Of a DNA stretch of 64,000 nucleotides, positions 32,501 through 42,365 are shown piece by piece. The notes beneath the pieces are model-generated. The model ran no database searches, was not told where the DNA came from, and saw nothing but the letters and a program-made list of their open reading frames with translations. The translations under genes were made by a program, and so were the position numbers. Source of the DNA: Strigamia acuminata (Eukaryota > Arthropoda > Chilopoda > Geophilomorpha > Linotaeniidae). How positions within the stretch are numbered: the first letter of the stretch is position 1; every line of letters starts with the position of its first letter. Location: positions 4,202,501 through 4,266,500 of the forward strand of contig OX442318.1 in assembly GCA_949358305.1 (NCBI GenBank), given 5' to 3'.

Positions 32501-32621
32501 CCCAAGAACAGCGAAAGAAGACGCTAAGTTTGACGCGATAATGAAGCAGATGGCAGAGATTAAACTCGCCATGGCAAAAAACGAGTCAAAAAACGAGTCA
32601 GCGCAGGCGGCGAAGAAATAA
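29541..32621 (+). CDS. gag: Element 3 Gag
   Basis: The protein has 1026 residues from the ATG at 29541 (MADNIRVTDSDSD); the open frame continues upstream only to a TTG. The first 600 residues are very hydrophilic, with Ser/Arg/Glu-rich and RERERDERRE-type charged runs. The capsid region at about 620-800 carries FDGSW.AGDRFLDE, AREWYQGL and NWDDFLMRF.LRYGE. A CCHC zinc knuckle CFKCNQPGHYSNEC lies at 974-987. The last codons contain two tandem AAA AAC pairs forming the frameshift site. It is homologous to element 2 Gag in capsid and knuckle. It packages element RNA in cytoplasmic particles, as inferred from the family. Confidence 0.9.
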   Translation: MADNIRVTDSDSDANKRAGSRKGADYHLRSGGPLPKASAHEARQKRRKPKPDRRSASEASHPSRSETRQRLDETERGEEQSHSKLPRSNRDGETSGNEVLSRNPSPRLTHDTEVGSPKAASPIQKTASNTTANSALNTPITRSRPASVRSEGHKSNASKTERVPSQPYSVSATLVDTMQLAQAEGVRYTLPTGKITVYETLQIVRAALRAHRLSPEITVVEGAYAQQMVDSAQFEADAENEARQAIRERKRKLAEREARALEYGKSQRVPTTPEEVEIVDRALHAHRYAFRSQQEAEQAFMTRLQRDKPKSVRKPEVSSSELSDESVEGDPKRTPKVSPKPERKKEVPVTPRKREVSTEQRVRPRMMALDDNTNNAINRLINANNARRNEEQTHTSRQRDDPRGNDWQQPVPILKDDGPSRKPSEDRTSSREERQRERGQQQYHYGNSDSSSDELESNAPSHHDSERGSGERRRERERDERRERERDDRRRGRKESNSSRRNPPRRSPSPDPSSDPSSNDDRRNDKSSNRRKRSNSPRDREKRRRSENSDHRREEFQDLPRQSAFTDSTGRQYTMGELGRALLGSLKAEGIDLSKRNDRNRNTGDRVKKKYAVSRRDTMSVTGNIRWQFYIQNRFDGSWKAGDRFLDEVIRIKTATKATVGDMLTHGIVELMTGSAREWYQGLKGVNWDDFLMRFDLRYGETPEEVSRKMRGLRQMPGETIMDYDIRARLLFEKAPMEFHATGFNLFFLGGLSEYSQRVLLEERAPTGGSYEEMSAFLFENTIDIEKRYYSALPEAEKAATAKRLKLSAERYGATDKIMRPTEYLSGIMELAEASVGLQIKNKLTSTLPSNPLAAPKKAPTASAMQATLEEVKEGEEAEQNVGKSDEKEEKDDYSTDEEIRSYRDTLSTGCDEEGPLVHLIHRDRAVEEFRARLKPNAGRIPKYFRKNYTPPSKVDPEKKKSIEAPRDKSNIRCFKCNQPGHYSNECPRTAKEDAKFDAIMKQMAEIKLAMAKNESKNESAQAAKK

Positions 32622-32639
32622 CTTCTCGACCGTCTGCGC
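32576..32639 (+). promoter_or_regulatory. -1 ribosomal frameshift signal with two slippery sites, element 3
   Basis: Two A AAA AAC heptamers lie in the gag frame at 32576-32582 and 32588-32594. Six nt after the second, arm GCGCAGGCGG (32601-32610) pairs with CCGTCTGCGC (32630-32639), a 10-bp stem with one G-U. The gag stop at 32619-32621 is in the loop. The -1 frame is open from the slippery sites into pol. Predicted fusion is about 2391 residues. Confidence 0.87.
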
Positions 32640-32644
32640 TATTC

Positions 32645-35600
32645 ATGAAGAAGAAGGGGTTTAACAAAGGGTTCGACAAACCGCCACCAGTCAAAGAAAT
32701 GGGTAGTGCCATAGCTAACGCCCAAATTCAAGACAGGGCCAACAACGCTTTGCAGGTTATTACCGCAAACGCCGAGGCTGAGGCGGAAGAACCGAACCTA
32801 CTGCTTGAAGAGTTACCTCAAGTAGTCGAGGACACAGAAGAATTTCGTGTTTTCATGTGCAACGTAGCGGTCGAATATACCAGCCGCCTATGTATGCTGC
32901 CCATGACAATAGAACGCGAAAAAATTATGGGACTATTAGACTCGGGAGCAGATCGCTCGTTCGTTTCCGAAGACATAGTAGCATCATTGGGTCTCACCGA
33001 TAAGATAAAAGGCGTTAATAAAAATGTACGTCTAAAAACCGCCAACGGAATGGCGCGTCCAAAAGGAGTCATACTATTGACCATGGAATGGCTCGGAGGG
33101 GTAGAACAACACCCTTTCCTGGTCCTGCCCACGTGCGACAGAATTTTTCTGTTGGGGTTGGACCTCATGGCGTCAATGGAAATACAACCAAATCCAATAA
33201 CGAAATCTTGGAATTATATCAGAAATGATAGAGAAAGACCCGCAATTGTCGTGCCACCAGCTCTTATCAAAGAAGCGGCCGACAAGACACAGTGGGAGAA
33301 AGGCCTAAAGAAATTCGTTCAAGACTACGATTTTAAAGCATTCGTAACAGAATTGCAACGGGACAATGTAGTGGAAACGCTTGTCGCCGACGCCGCTTTA
33401 GAATTAAACGAAGCGGCAGCCCTACGAAGGGTCCTACTTAAATATGAGGGGATCCTGTCGAAAAAACCGGGCCGAACGAATAGGGCTATTCACGAAATTA
33501 AATTGACGGATAATAAACCTATACGAGTTGCGTATAAGGGAATGAACCCGCAAAAACGTGAAATAGTACAAAAAATGTGCCAAGAAATGCTAGACAGTGG
33601 CATTGTCTCCGAGGCCCAGGGAGAATACGCGACGCGAGTTGTGCTCGTGATGCGCCCGGGCTCGGACCCACGCCTATGCATTGATTACCGCCCATTAAAC
33701 GCGGTGACAGAGATAGATCCCATACAGATGCCGTCTATCGAATCCATTTTGAGAGAGCTTAGCCCCTTTTCTTGGGTTACGACGATGGATCTGTCGAAGG
33801 GATACTGGCAAGTTGAGATGAGGCCAGAGGATAAGCTAAAAACAGCATTTTACTCGCCAATTGGACGGTTGATGTTCAACGTCATGCCGTTTGGTTTAGT
33901 GAATGCTCCCAGTACCTTTCAGAGACTAATCGAAAGCGTATTGGGTGATATCCTGCATCAGTTCGTGTGGGCATACCTAGATGACATAGTTATTGCCTCT
34001 AAAACATTCGAAGAGCACATTGAGCACATCGACCAAGTGCTCACCCGGCTGGCGAAAGCTGGGTTACACGTTCATCCGGGCAAGAGCAAGTTCTGCCGAA
34101 AGGAGCTTGCCTTCCTGGGTTATCGCATTGGAGTCAACGGTTTAGCTATTGGCCCCGAAAAAATCGATGCGATTAATCGTTTCCCACCACCCGAGGACGT
34201 TAAAGGTGTCCAACGGTTTATGGGAATGATAAACTTCTTCGGCAGGTTGCTACCGGGTCTAGCTGAAGTGGCAGCCCCAGTTACCGACCTCCTGAAGAAT
34301 GAAAACGAATTTGTATGGTCAAATGAGTGCAACATCGCATTTAATGCGATAAAGAGGATGCTGACGGAAGTCGGCGTAATGCCTCTACCCGACTTAAACC
34401 GGCCGTTCATATTACATACGGACGCCAGCAGAGTTGGGTTAGGAGCGGCGTTGCTCCAAACACACGTGCGCGACGGAGTCGAACAAGACCTGCCGTGCAT
34501 GTTTATAAGTCGCAAACTCCAAGGCGCTGAAAAAAATTACAACGCCACAGAGTTGGAGTGTTTGGCAGTTGTGTGGGCTATAAGGAAATTCAGAGATTAT
34601 CTCGAATATACCAAATTTGTAGTCCACACAGATCATCAAGCGTTACAATGGCTGATGAAATTAAAGGAGCCAGCCGGTCGACTAGCCAGATGGCAGTTAG
34701 AACTGATGGCATGCGACTTGACCATTCAATACAAGCCCGGCAAATATAACGTCGTGGCTGACGCTCTATCAAGGGCACCAGTGTCAGATCCTATCGACGC
34801 TGACGATGATGGCGAGGATGATTCCCGCATCATTTACTGCCCGACGAGTTGTCACCGTTGGGATTTAAGGAAAATAAATGAAATTCCCACCGCGTCTCCA
34901 GCAGATGTAAAATTCTGTGGATTCTGGACGCGGTTATACCAACCAGCTGCTGACAATTACCCAAATGCAAAGAAGGAATTTAAGCTAGAGCGGAGAATAA
35001 ATGACCCGCTTCTAAGCGCCTTCCACACTCATGTCGGCAAGCAAATGCGAAGCAATCCCCCGACAAGGGAGGAAATAATTGTGCAACAAAAATTAGACAA
35101 GAAATGTCAGGATAGAGCTAGATTCGTACTGACAGGAAAATATCCGCCCAACTTAACCAGAAGGCAGAAGCGTCGTTATGCACACGAATCCATAGATTAC
35201 CTATTGGATGACGGCCTTTTGGTGAAACATCACCCAAATCACCAAGATGACTTGAGTGAATCGGACACCGCAGTAAAGGTAGTAATACCTGCTTCCTTAA
35301 TCGGTCGCGTGCTGTGGTTGTTACACGGGCACCCGCTTGCGAGCCATGCGGGAGTAAGCAGAACACTCTATCGTGCTACACAGCTTTTTCACTGGACAGG
35401 GATGAAAAAAGATATTGCTCTTTTTGTCCACCAATGTCAGCGATGTCAAGCGTGCAAGCCGAGGAGTAAATCACCATTCGAAACTATTTTCTTAGGGCCT
35501 TACGCGCCTTTTGATTGTTTAAGTGTCGATGTGATGGGCCCAAAACCCGTTACGGGAAATAAAAATGCGTACATTATCGTTATAATGGACGTGGCGACTC

Positions 35601-36715
35601 GTTGGCCCGAGTTGTACGCCGTCGCTAGACCTTCAGCAGAAAAAATCGTTGAATGTATCTACGACGTAGCGTTACGTTACGGATTTCCACGTAAAATGAT
35701 ATCCGACAACGGACCCCAATTTATCTCGAAAATTTGGGGTAAGTTTTGTGAGAAATTCGGGATTGTGGCGTCACATACTTCGACCTACAATCCCAGAACA
35801 AATCCCGTTGAGCGACTCAACAGGGACATTAAATATGCACTAAGTATATTCACTGACATCCACAATAGGTGGGATGAATACTTGAGGGAGATCGCGTTCA
35901 GCATACGAACAACAGTCTCGAGGACGAGAGATTTTTCTCCGGCCTACCTCAACTTCGCCCGGGAGCTACGAGTGCCTTGGGACCCACGAGTGGCAGAGTC
36001 AGTAAATGTGGTGGACCCCGAGAAACCACATGAGTACGTGTATAAATTGGAGCAAACCATCTCCAACACGTACAAGCACATGATGGCGCACATTTTTAAC
36101 ATGCGCGACCGCATTTTACAAGATAAAAGCGGTGGAAAATTCGTGAATTTCGAGATTAATGATTTAGTGTGGAAGGACACACACATCCTCTCAAATGCAG
36201 CGAGAGGAATCACCGCCAGCTTGGCCGACAAAAGAGACGGTCCGTATGTGATCATCGGCAAGCATGGCGGTAACGCGTATAAACTACGTAAGCTCGAGGA
36301 CAATACCGAGCATAAGTCGATCCAGGTACGAGAGTTAACTCCGTACATTCCGGAATTCCCGCAAGAAATGTGGGCAAAAGGCCAAGTCAAGTCTAAAACT
36401 GACGGCCAAATCGTCGATATGTTCGCTGGCGAGTCGGAAAAAGCACCGCCAAGTGACAACGAGGAGTATTTCGACGCCCCTTCACCACCGGTAAACGAGA
36501 TAGTTGAATCCGTTCCGGATCCAATTTTGGTCGGGGGGGAAACAGGAGAAACTCCTGAAACAAACACAAAAAACACGGATAAAAAAGAAAACAATAATGA
36601 GGAGGTACAGACACAAAAAACAACAAAAAATATCGTACCTGTCTCGACTCATCACCTGCGGCCCCGTGGAAGTAATCCGTTTATAAAAGACGGAAAGGTC
36701 GTAGGAAAGGAGTAG
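32645..36715 (+). CDS. pol: Element 3 Pol (protease, RT, RNase H, integrase)
   Basis: There are 1356 residues from the ATG at 32645; probably made as a Gag-Pol frameshift product. Protease LLDSGADRSFVS has Asp at 99. Reverse transcriptase has MPFGLVNAPSTFQ and YLDD at 444-447. RNase H has HTDASRVGLGAAL near 591-603. The integrase HHCC finger starts at His 894 with Cys 931 and 934; the DDE core is Asp 962 (SVDVMG), Asp 1021 (ISDNGPQF) and Glu 1056 (NPVERLN). The acidic, low-complexity C-terminal tail lacks a chromodomain. The frame is unbroken. Domain order is that of Ty3/Gypsy elements. Confidence 0.95.
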   Translation: MKKKGFNKGFDKPPPVKEMGSAIANAQIQDRANNALQVITANAEAEAEEPNLLLEELPQVVEDTEEFRVFMCNVAVEYTSRLCMLPMTIEREKIMGLLDSGADRSFVSEDIVASLGLTDKIKGVNKNVRLKTANGMARPKGVILLTMEWLGGVEQHPFLVLPTCDRIFLLGLDLMASMEIQPNPITKSWNYIRNDRERPAIVVPPALIKEAADKTQWEKGLKKFVQDYDFKAFVTELQRDNVVETLVADAALELNEAAALRRVLLKYEGILSKKPGRTNRAIHEIKLTDNKPIRVAYKGMNPQKREIVQKMCQEMLDSGIVSEAQGEYATRVVLVMRPGSDPRLCIDYRPLNAVTEIDPIQMPSIESILRELSPFSWVTTMDLSKGYWQVEMRPEDKLKTAFYSPIGRLMFNVMPFGLVNAPSTFQRLIESVLGDILHQFVWAYLDDIVIASKTFEEHIEHIDQVLTRLAKAGLHVHPGKSKFCRKELAFLGYRIGVNGLAIGPEKIDAINRFPPPEDVKGVQRFMGMINFFGRLLPGLAEVAAPVTDLLKNENEFVWSNECNIAFNAIKRMLTEVGVMPLPDLNRPFILHTDASRVGLGAALLQTHVRDGVEQDLPCMFISRKLQGAEKNYNATELECLAVVWAIRKFRDYLEYTKFVVHTDHQALQWLMKLKEPAGRLARWQLELMACDLTIQYKPGKYNVVADALSRAPVSDPIDADDDGEDDSRIIYCPTSCHRWDLRKINEIPTASPADVKFCGFWTRLYQPAADNYPNAKKEFKLERRINDPLLSAFHTHVGKQMRSNPPTREEIIVQQKLDKKCQDRARFVLTGKYPPNLTRRQKRRYAHESIDYLLDDGLLVKHHPNHQDDLSESDTAVKVVIPASLIGRVLWLLHGHPLASHAGVSRTLYRATQLFHWTGMKKDIALFVHQCQRCQACKPRSKSPFETIFLGPYAPFDCLSVDVMGPKPVTGNKNAYIIVIMDVATRWPELYAVARPSAEKIVECIYDVALRYGFPRKMISDNGPQFISKIWGKFCEKFGIVASHTSTYNPRTNPVERLNRDIKYALSIFTDIHNRWDEYLREIAFSIRTTVSRTRDFSPAYLNFARELRVPWDPRVAESVNVVDPEKPHEYVYKLEQTISNTYKHMMAHIFNMRDRILQDKSGGKFVNFEINDLVWKDTHILSNAARGITASLADKRDGPYVIIGKHGGNAYKLRKLEDNTEHKSIQVRELTPYIPEFPQEMWAKGQVKSKTDGQIVDMFAGESEKAPPSDNEEYFDAPSPPVNEIVESVPDPILVGGETGETPETNTKNTDKKENNNEEVQTQKTTKNIVPVSTHHLRPRGSNPFIKDGKVVGKE

Positions 36716-37195
36716 AAAACGTTACGAGTCGATGGCGACGCTGAAAAACAAAAAAATTGACCGATCGACAGCGCTAGCCATCAAAATCCGAGACTCTGAA
36801 AATTTCGCTAAGTCCAACAAAGCGGATATCGGTCGAATTCGCGTCACGAGATGGCGTGGAAACGCGGGACCCGTAGCAAAATTATCGGCACGGGTCGGAT
36901 ACCGCGTGCAAAAGACCCCGTAGCAGCGATCGCGCACGGGCGTAGAAACAAAGGAGCCCCGTAGCGTAACATGCGCACGGGCTGTTGCGCACAGTCATAA
37001 GCACCTGGTTCTGGAGTAAAATTACCCAGAACCCACCACGATTGCCTCGTTTTCACCCGGACTTCCGCTAAAATCAGCTGATCGTCGTCCGCACGTGATA
37101 CACAGCGAGTGCATTTTTAACCAAGTTTTTGATCCATTTTACGAGAAGTTTTCAAGTTTTTTAATCGTGGTCTGACTGAACGCGCAATCCTCACG

Positions 37196-40100
37196 ATGGA
37201 TGAGGAAGGAGGGGACGAGGAAATGCTTGAAATACAGCATCATGACGAGAATTGGGACCCGGACATAAACGTAGTTCCACCCGATCAGGTAGTAGTCGGC
37301 ATCGCCGCACGAGATTTAGCTCCGTGCGGTCGAATTAAAGATACACTTGACTAATACTTGACATGAACGCTCTGCGTTCGAAATAGTGTATAATTATTAT
37401 ACTAATATCCACGATCGCGAGAGCGATTGTATTTTCTCCTATTATTTGTCTTCAAGGACGCGATAGCAGACAAACTGTCGCCTCGCTCCTTGAAGATGAC
37501 TCACGACAATTGACACGAACGAGACAAAGGAAACGAGCTTTCTTTTTATATTCCAGAAATGGGAATAATTTATTGGATGGATTTTGAAAGAATTTATAGA
37601 ACGTTGTTTCTATTTTTATTTGCTATTTTATTTGCGAATTTTTTCCCGATGACACTAATTTATTATAGATTCGTTTTTTAACTCGACTTTAACTCCGAAT
37701 TTTTGGAGTTATTATTAGACAAATTTATTTCTTTACAAGTTAATTCACGACAAGAACATTTGTTTACATGTTCTAAAATTGTTATTGGAGATTTTCACGA
37801 ACGATTTCGCGAATTTATTGGTTTAAATACAAATTTACAGTTTAATTTTAAATTAAGCAATCCGAAGAAAAATTTCCGGATTAATACGCTCGATTCCGTC
37901 TCGTGGTTATCATTGGACGTGAACCAGATGTGCCAAGAAGACTCTTTTCTTCCTGACAAGGACGAATCAATGAACAGGAATAGGACTCGACGAGCGGTCG
38001 CACGTTTCAGCGACGTTCCTCGAGCCCACCCCCTATTTATCTCCGTGTTATTGGCGATTTCATTAATTATTTTGTTTCCATCATTGCAGATGGAGCTCCG
38101 AGACACATGGGGAGCGCTCAGCCCCGCATGCATAGTGCGAGCGGGCATATATCGAGGCGTACTGCCCGATTTTCTGCGCCGCTGCTTTGGCGAAGATGCG
38201 AAGCCATACCGCCTGCGCGTATTATTTTCGCGCGCCCTCGCCAAGCGTTGGGTTAACGATTGTACACTCCTGGACGCGTTCCCGGAGTCGGTGCGAAACG
38301 TCGTCGCTGCAGAGCTCGCTCGCATCGATGACCCGAAGTCACCAATCTTCCACCCGGCCCTGTCGAGCCAATACTCCGGCAGGCCGGCGGAGGAGCATGT
38401 GTTGTTCGCGTGGCAAGCGGCCGAGACCGAGGAGGCCCGCGAAGAAGTGTATCAACACTACCGCCAGCAGCTAATCGACACTGCGCCGGCGGTTGCAGAG
38501 CGGATTTTGCAAGACGACGGAATGAGCACCGCCGATATACATCTGTGGTGCGAGCAGATTCGGCAGGGAGAAGTTACGCCACAGTGGCGACCGAGAATGG
38601 GGATTCTCACGTCACAAGCTGAAATGTGGCAACTCCACTATTTGGGAATTCTCGGCCCCAAATATAATTTCCCAAGGAAGCGCAAGCGCTCCAAGGGAAC
38701 CGGGGGCAGCGAATCGCGCTCCCCGGGACGGTCGAAGAAACAGTGCGTCGAACAGCACTCGACCGTCAACGATGGAGCGGGAACGTCAGCGCAGCCACCG
38801 CGCGACCCCGCGAATTACACCAGACCAAGGGTGTTCGTCAACCGTCAGATGAAAGACGGTAAAGAGACTCGAGAAGTCTGGATTTCGGGTGACGAAGAGC
38901 GAGTCTCTCGTCCCCGTGTCGGCAGACATCCGCTAACTCATCGTGAGCAGCGGAAACGAGACCGCAAAGAGCGGTATTTCGCTCGCTGCGAGGCGCGAGG
39001 AATTCCCCTTCCCGAACACGCTCTCAAAGCAATCGAAGCGAAGGAAGCGAGAGAGGCACGATCGAAGTCGAGTGGCCGATCTTCCGGGGAGCGTCGCGTC
39101 CTAGCGCCAGACACGCGGGACCTTCGCGAGATCATCACCCAGATGAAACGCAAGAAATTGTCTCGTTTCGACCCCGCGATGCAGTTCGCTCGCAAGATGG
39201 GCGTCGTCGAGCATGGTACCGTGATTCCACACGAAGTGGCACGGTGGTTAAGCGAATATGTCAATTCGCGACCGCGTGTAGAAAACGCGCCTACGGCCGT
39301 CGTTCCACCGACGAGTACTGTAAGCCAGCTCCCGGCACTCCAAGTCACGCCGACTGGAGTGCAAGCGACGCTGCCACCGCCAACACAACAGTCTTTGACG
39401 TTGCTGTTGCCGACGCAGTCATCAACGTCGCAACCGTTGCCAGCACAGCAGTCCCTGACGCTGCCGCCGCCGACACAGCCGCTGCCGCCGCCGACGCAGC
39501 CCCCGCCGCCGCCGCCGCCGATGCCGGGTTCGAGCACTACGCCGAACTTGGCCGTCGACGACTCGGTGATGTTGCCCGTTCACCAGAGCATTGCGCGGGA
39601 ATGCCATAACGCCCGATTCGGAGAATATTACCCGAGCAAGGCAAGACACGACCGCACCGCGATGTGGTATGAACAGCGTGACGAAAACGCACGGCTGGCT
39701 CGAGAAGCAGCCAATCCATCGATCGAAGAGCTCTTGGCCTTCGCATTTGTGATGGAGGACCCGAGGGCCGCCGCCGCTGCTCTGCAGGGCGCCGACGTCA
39801 CTCAGCGCCATTTCATCGAGTGGGGGATTTCGATGATGCGGCACCACTCGCGCGCGTTCGCTGCAGATCCTGATCGCAGCAACCCTGTAAATCGGCGCAG
39901 TCTACAGCTGGCTTTGACGAAAATCATGGTCCAGTTATTGACCCCCTCGCTCTTTGGGGTCGGACGACAGGCGATGGCCTGTTGGTCCGTAGTAGACAGA
40001 GAGGGTGTGCAGATACCTCGCGCACTCGTTGGAGAATGGAGCGCCATTCTCCCCAACCCGGCGATGACTCGCTTCGAGCTGACCCGGGACGTGGTGAACC

Positions 40101-40957
40101 CCGAATGGGAGGGGTATAAGTTGCGGAGCATGGCCTTCCGCCACGCCGTTACCACGTGGGAGCCAACACCGTCAGCGCAGTCACACGCAATGATGGTCAC
40201 GAGTGAAGAGCCGATGGAGAGCGACGCCGCCTCTTCGACTGCTTCACGTGGAGCCCCAACTCCACCTCCGCCGCCGCCACCGATGCCACCAGCGGCGACG
40301 CCACAGACACCCGTCCTATCAAATGCGGCGGGTAAGCCTAGACGCCTGCTATGCCGGACGCCGCCAACGATGTCCGCCGCTCGCCAGAGCCTGACGCCTC
40401 CCGCAGCCCAAGAAGCGCAGGAAGAGACTGTCCAGCAGGCAGTGGTTTCGAAGAGCGCCAAGCCAGCGAAAGCGGCGAAGCCTCCGACAAACTACTATGA
40501 GAAGTTGTGTGACGAGTTCTCTCAGCTGTCGATGACGACGGCGACGCGCAAATTCATCCTCGCGCAGAGAGACAAGGGGAAATCGGTATTCGTTTGGCTA
40601 CACAACCAGGTGCGCCAGACCACCGATTTGATCCTCCATCAGCGTTTGCTGAGGGCCCACCGTGCGCCTCGAACGGCCGCGGAGGCGAACGCAATCCGGC
40701 ACACCAATTCCGGGTTTTCGGCGTTCATTCCGCGGGTTTGGCTGCATGAGAGGAGGCGTGCCCCGTACGAGCCAGCCGGCGGCCACGATTTGTGCTTTAT
40801 TTCCGAGCACGAGGACCCCCGCGACCAGTCTTCAGCCTTGGTTGGAGATCTGGTTTTGCCGCCCGGCGCTGTGCCGCCCGGCGCTGAGCCGCCCGTCCCT
40901 GGAGTGAGTTTCGCCCAGGCGATGGATCCAGCGTCGGGTCCCAGCAAGAAGGATTGA
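37196..40957 (+). CDS. Element 3 ORF3, spliced two-exon protein of unknown function
   Basis: Exon 1 is 37196-37288 (31 codons, ATG in MDEEGGDEEMLEIQ, ending NVVPPDQ) with donor CAG|GTAGT. The intron is 37289-38089, ending in tttccatcattgcag. Exon 2 is 38090-40957 (955 residues), phase 0, total 986 residues. The exon 2 frame is open further upstream, but conservation with element 2 begins exactly at the acceptor. Conserved blocks: RDTWG, RVLFSRALAKRW, WRPRMGILTSQ, a basic RKRKR patch, WSVVDREGVQIPRALV, and C-terminal LHQRLLRAHRAP / RHTNSGFSAF / WLHER. Proline runs occur twice. I see no signal peptide or membrane anchor. Not recognised; Env is unlikely. Confidence 0.8.
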
Positions 40958-40984
40958 TCGCTCCGAACACCGGCGGTCAGAGCT

Positions 40985-40994
40985 GGGAGGGGGA
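40985..40994 (+). promoter_or_regulatory. Element 3 polypurine tract
   Basis: GGGAGGGGGA followed by CG immediately precedes the 3' LTR TGTGG. Confidence 0.8.
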
Positions 40995-40996
40995 CG

Positions 40997-41992
40997 TGTG
41001 GTGACCCGACTGGGGTGGGGCACGAAGAGTTTCTCTCGTGGCCTACATACGGGTAAAGAAGGGGAGTCGCACGCGCGCCTCCCTTCCCTCAGAGCATTGA
41101 CATCCAGTCAATGGACGGGCGTCTGCCCTGGGGGAGTGGGGGAGATTCGTCTTCTCCACTATTGGGTGGCTTTAGTCACCTGTCACCCCCCGCTTTGTGC
41201 AAAGGAATTCGCCTTGCACTGAGCGGAGAGAACCAACACAAAAATCAACCAAGATACACGTAAAAGCCAAACGTCCTAAAACGATCAAGCCTAAGTACAA
41301 AGACTTCAGGAGTGACCTAGGACAAGGGACTTTCAACGTGAGTACGATTGATTTGTGTTAACCTCCGCAGAGTAACCTGCGAAACAAGATTACCACACTA
41401 TTTTAGCAAGCCAGCTAGAAATAGTAAACCTACTCCAATTTAGCGAGTTGTGCAGACAAACGGTCGCACAAGCCTAAATTGCAGTAACCACGACGAGCGT
41501 TCCCGCCGCTGTGTGTATCGCCGGGAACCACCAAGCGTCCGCCGCTGTGTGATCGCCGGACACCTACAAAAAACCCTAAACCTAGACAACAGACCAGAAG
41601 TAAGACCTTTCAGGCATTCACTCGCGCCCGACCAGCGTGAGCCCGAAGGACCGAACGAGAAACGTGAGACGAGGACGCCATTCATTGCCACGCCGGCCCA
41701 AGACGACACCACGTTGCCACGCGGACGCCATCTTGGATCCACAGCGACAAAGGACGACCTCGACCAGTTTCCCGCCAACTTCACACCCCTTTCCTTTTAC
41801 CTTTTTATTCCCTTACATATTTTATTCCCTTTTAACTGTATATTCCCGTATAATAAATACATTTATTATATTTACCTTTTACATTGTCTTGCCGTGTTAC
41901 ATTATTTGGGTAACCGCTTGAGTAAAGCGGTATTGCGAGATCAGAGAGTGACTCATACCACGTATCAGCGACAGACCGAGTTGAGCGCGACA
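40997..41992 (+). repeat. Element 3 3' LTR
   Basis: Identical by eye to 28477-29472, and ends beside the GGTT target duplication. Confidence 0.95.
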
Positions 41993-42129
41993 GGTTATGC
42001 TGTTTAAACATTGCAGGTCTAATTAAACACCGCCATCTAACGTGAACTTTCACATCATACGCTTTTACAATCGTCACACAGTAAAATAATTCTTTAAGCA
42101 CTCAGCCCTGTTTGCTTATATACTTTTTT

Positions 42130-42365
42130 CCACAGCGACACTACTGATCATCTGCCCATTATCGATCGCCAGACATCTATAAGCTATCAACGCCTTCTTC
42201 GAACTCATTTGTGTACTTTGCCTTGTGAGTTTGTAGACCTATCCTAACCTAGGTTAAGTCTCCAAACTCGCAGGGTGCAGTACAAAAATGAGTGCGAAAG
42301 AGGCGTTGATCGCTTAGCGTGTCTGGCGATCGTTAATGGGCGGATAATCGGTAGTGTCGCTGTGG
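42130..42365. mobile_element. Foldback element, nearly complete palindrome
   Basis: CCACAGCGACACTAC at the left is matched by GTAGTGTCGCTGTGG at the right. The two roughly 118-bp arms pair along most of their length and meet near the central cctaacctaggtta. No coding capacity. Only its right arm is present in the duplicate segment at about 53005-53142. Confidence 0.7.

Larger units (their letters stand above)
28477..41992 (+). mobile_element. Element 3: complete Ty3/Gypsy-type retrotransposon
   Basis: Two 996-bp LTRs look identical by eye. The 4-bp target duplication is GGTT (28473-28476, 41993-41996). The plus-strand order is primer site, gag, -1 frameshift signal, pol, spliced ORF3, purine tract. 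All frames are intact, so the insertion is recent and may be competent. It is related to element 2 in gene order, primer site, frameshift design, RT sequence and ORF3, but LTR length and sequence differ. It sits just upstream of the first mapped exon of gene A, in opposite orientation to that gene. Confidence 0.95.

Noticed and set aside
37703-38089. Open frame extending ORF3 of element 3 upstream of the acceptor
   Set aside because: It starts at a non-ATG codon, is AT-rich intron-like sequence, and similarity to element 2 begins exactly at the acceptor.
10253-40957. ORF3 as a retroviral-type Env
   Set aside because: No signal peptide, furin-like site with fusion peptide, Cys-rich ectodomain or C-terminal membrane anchor is visible in either copy.
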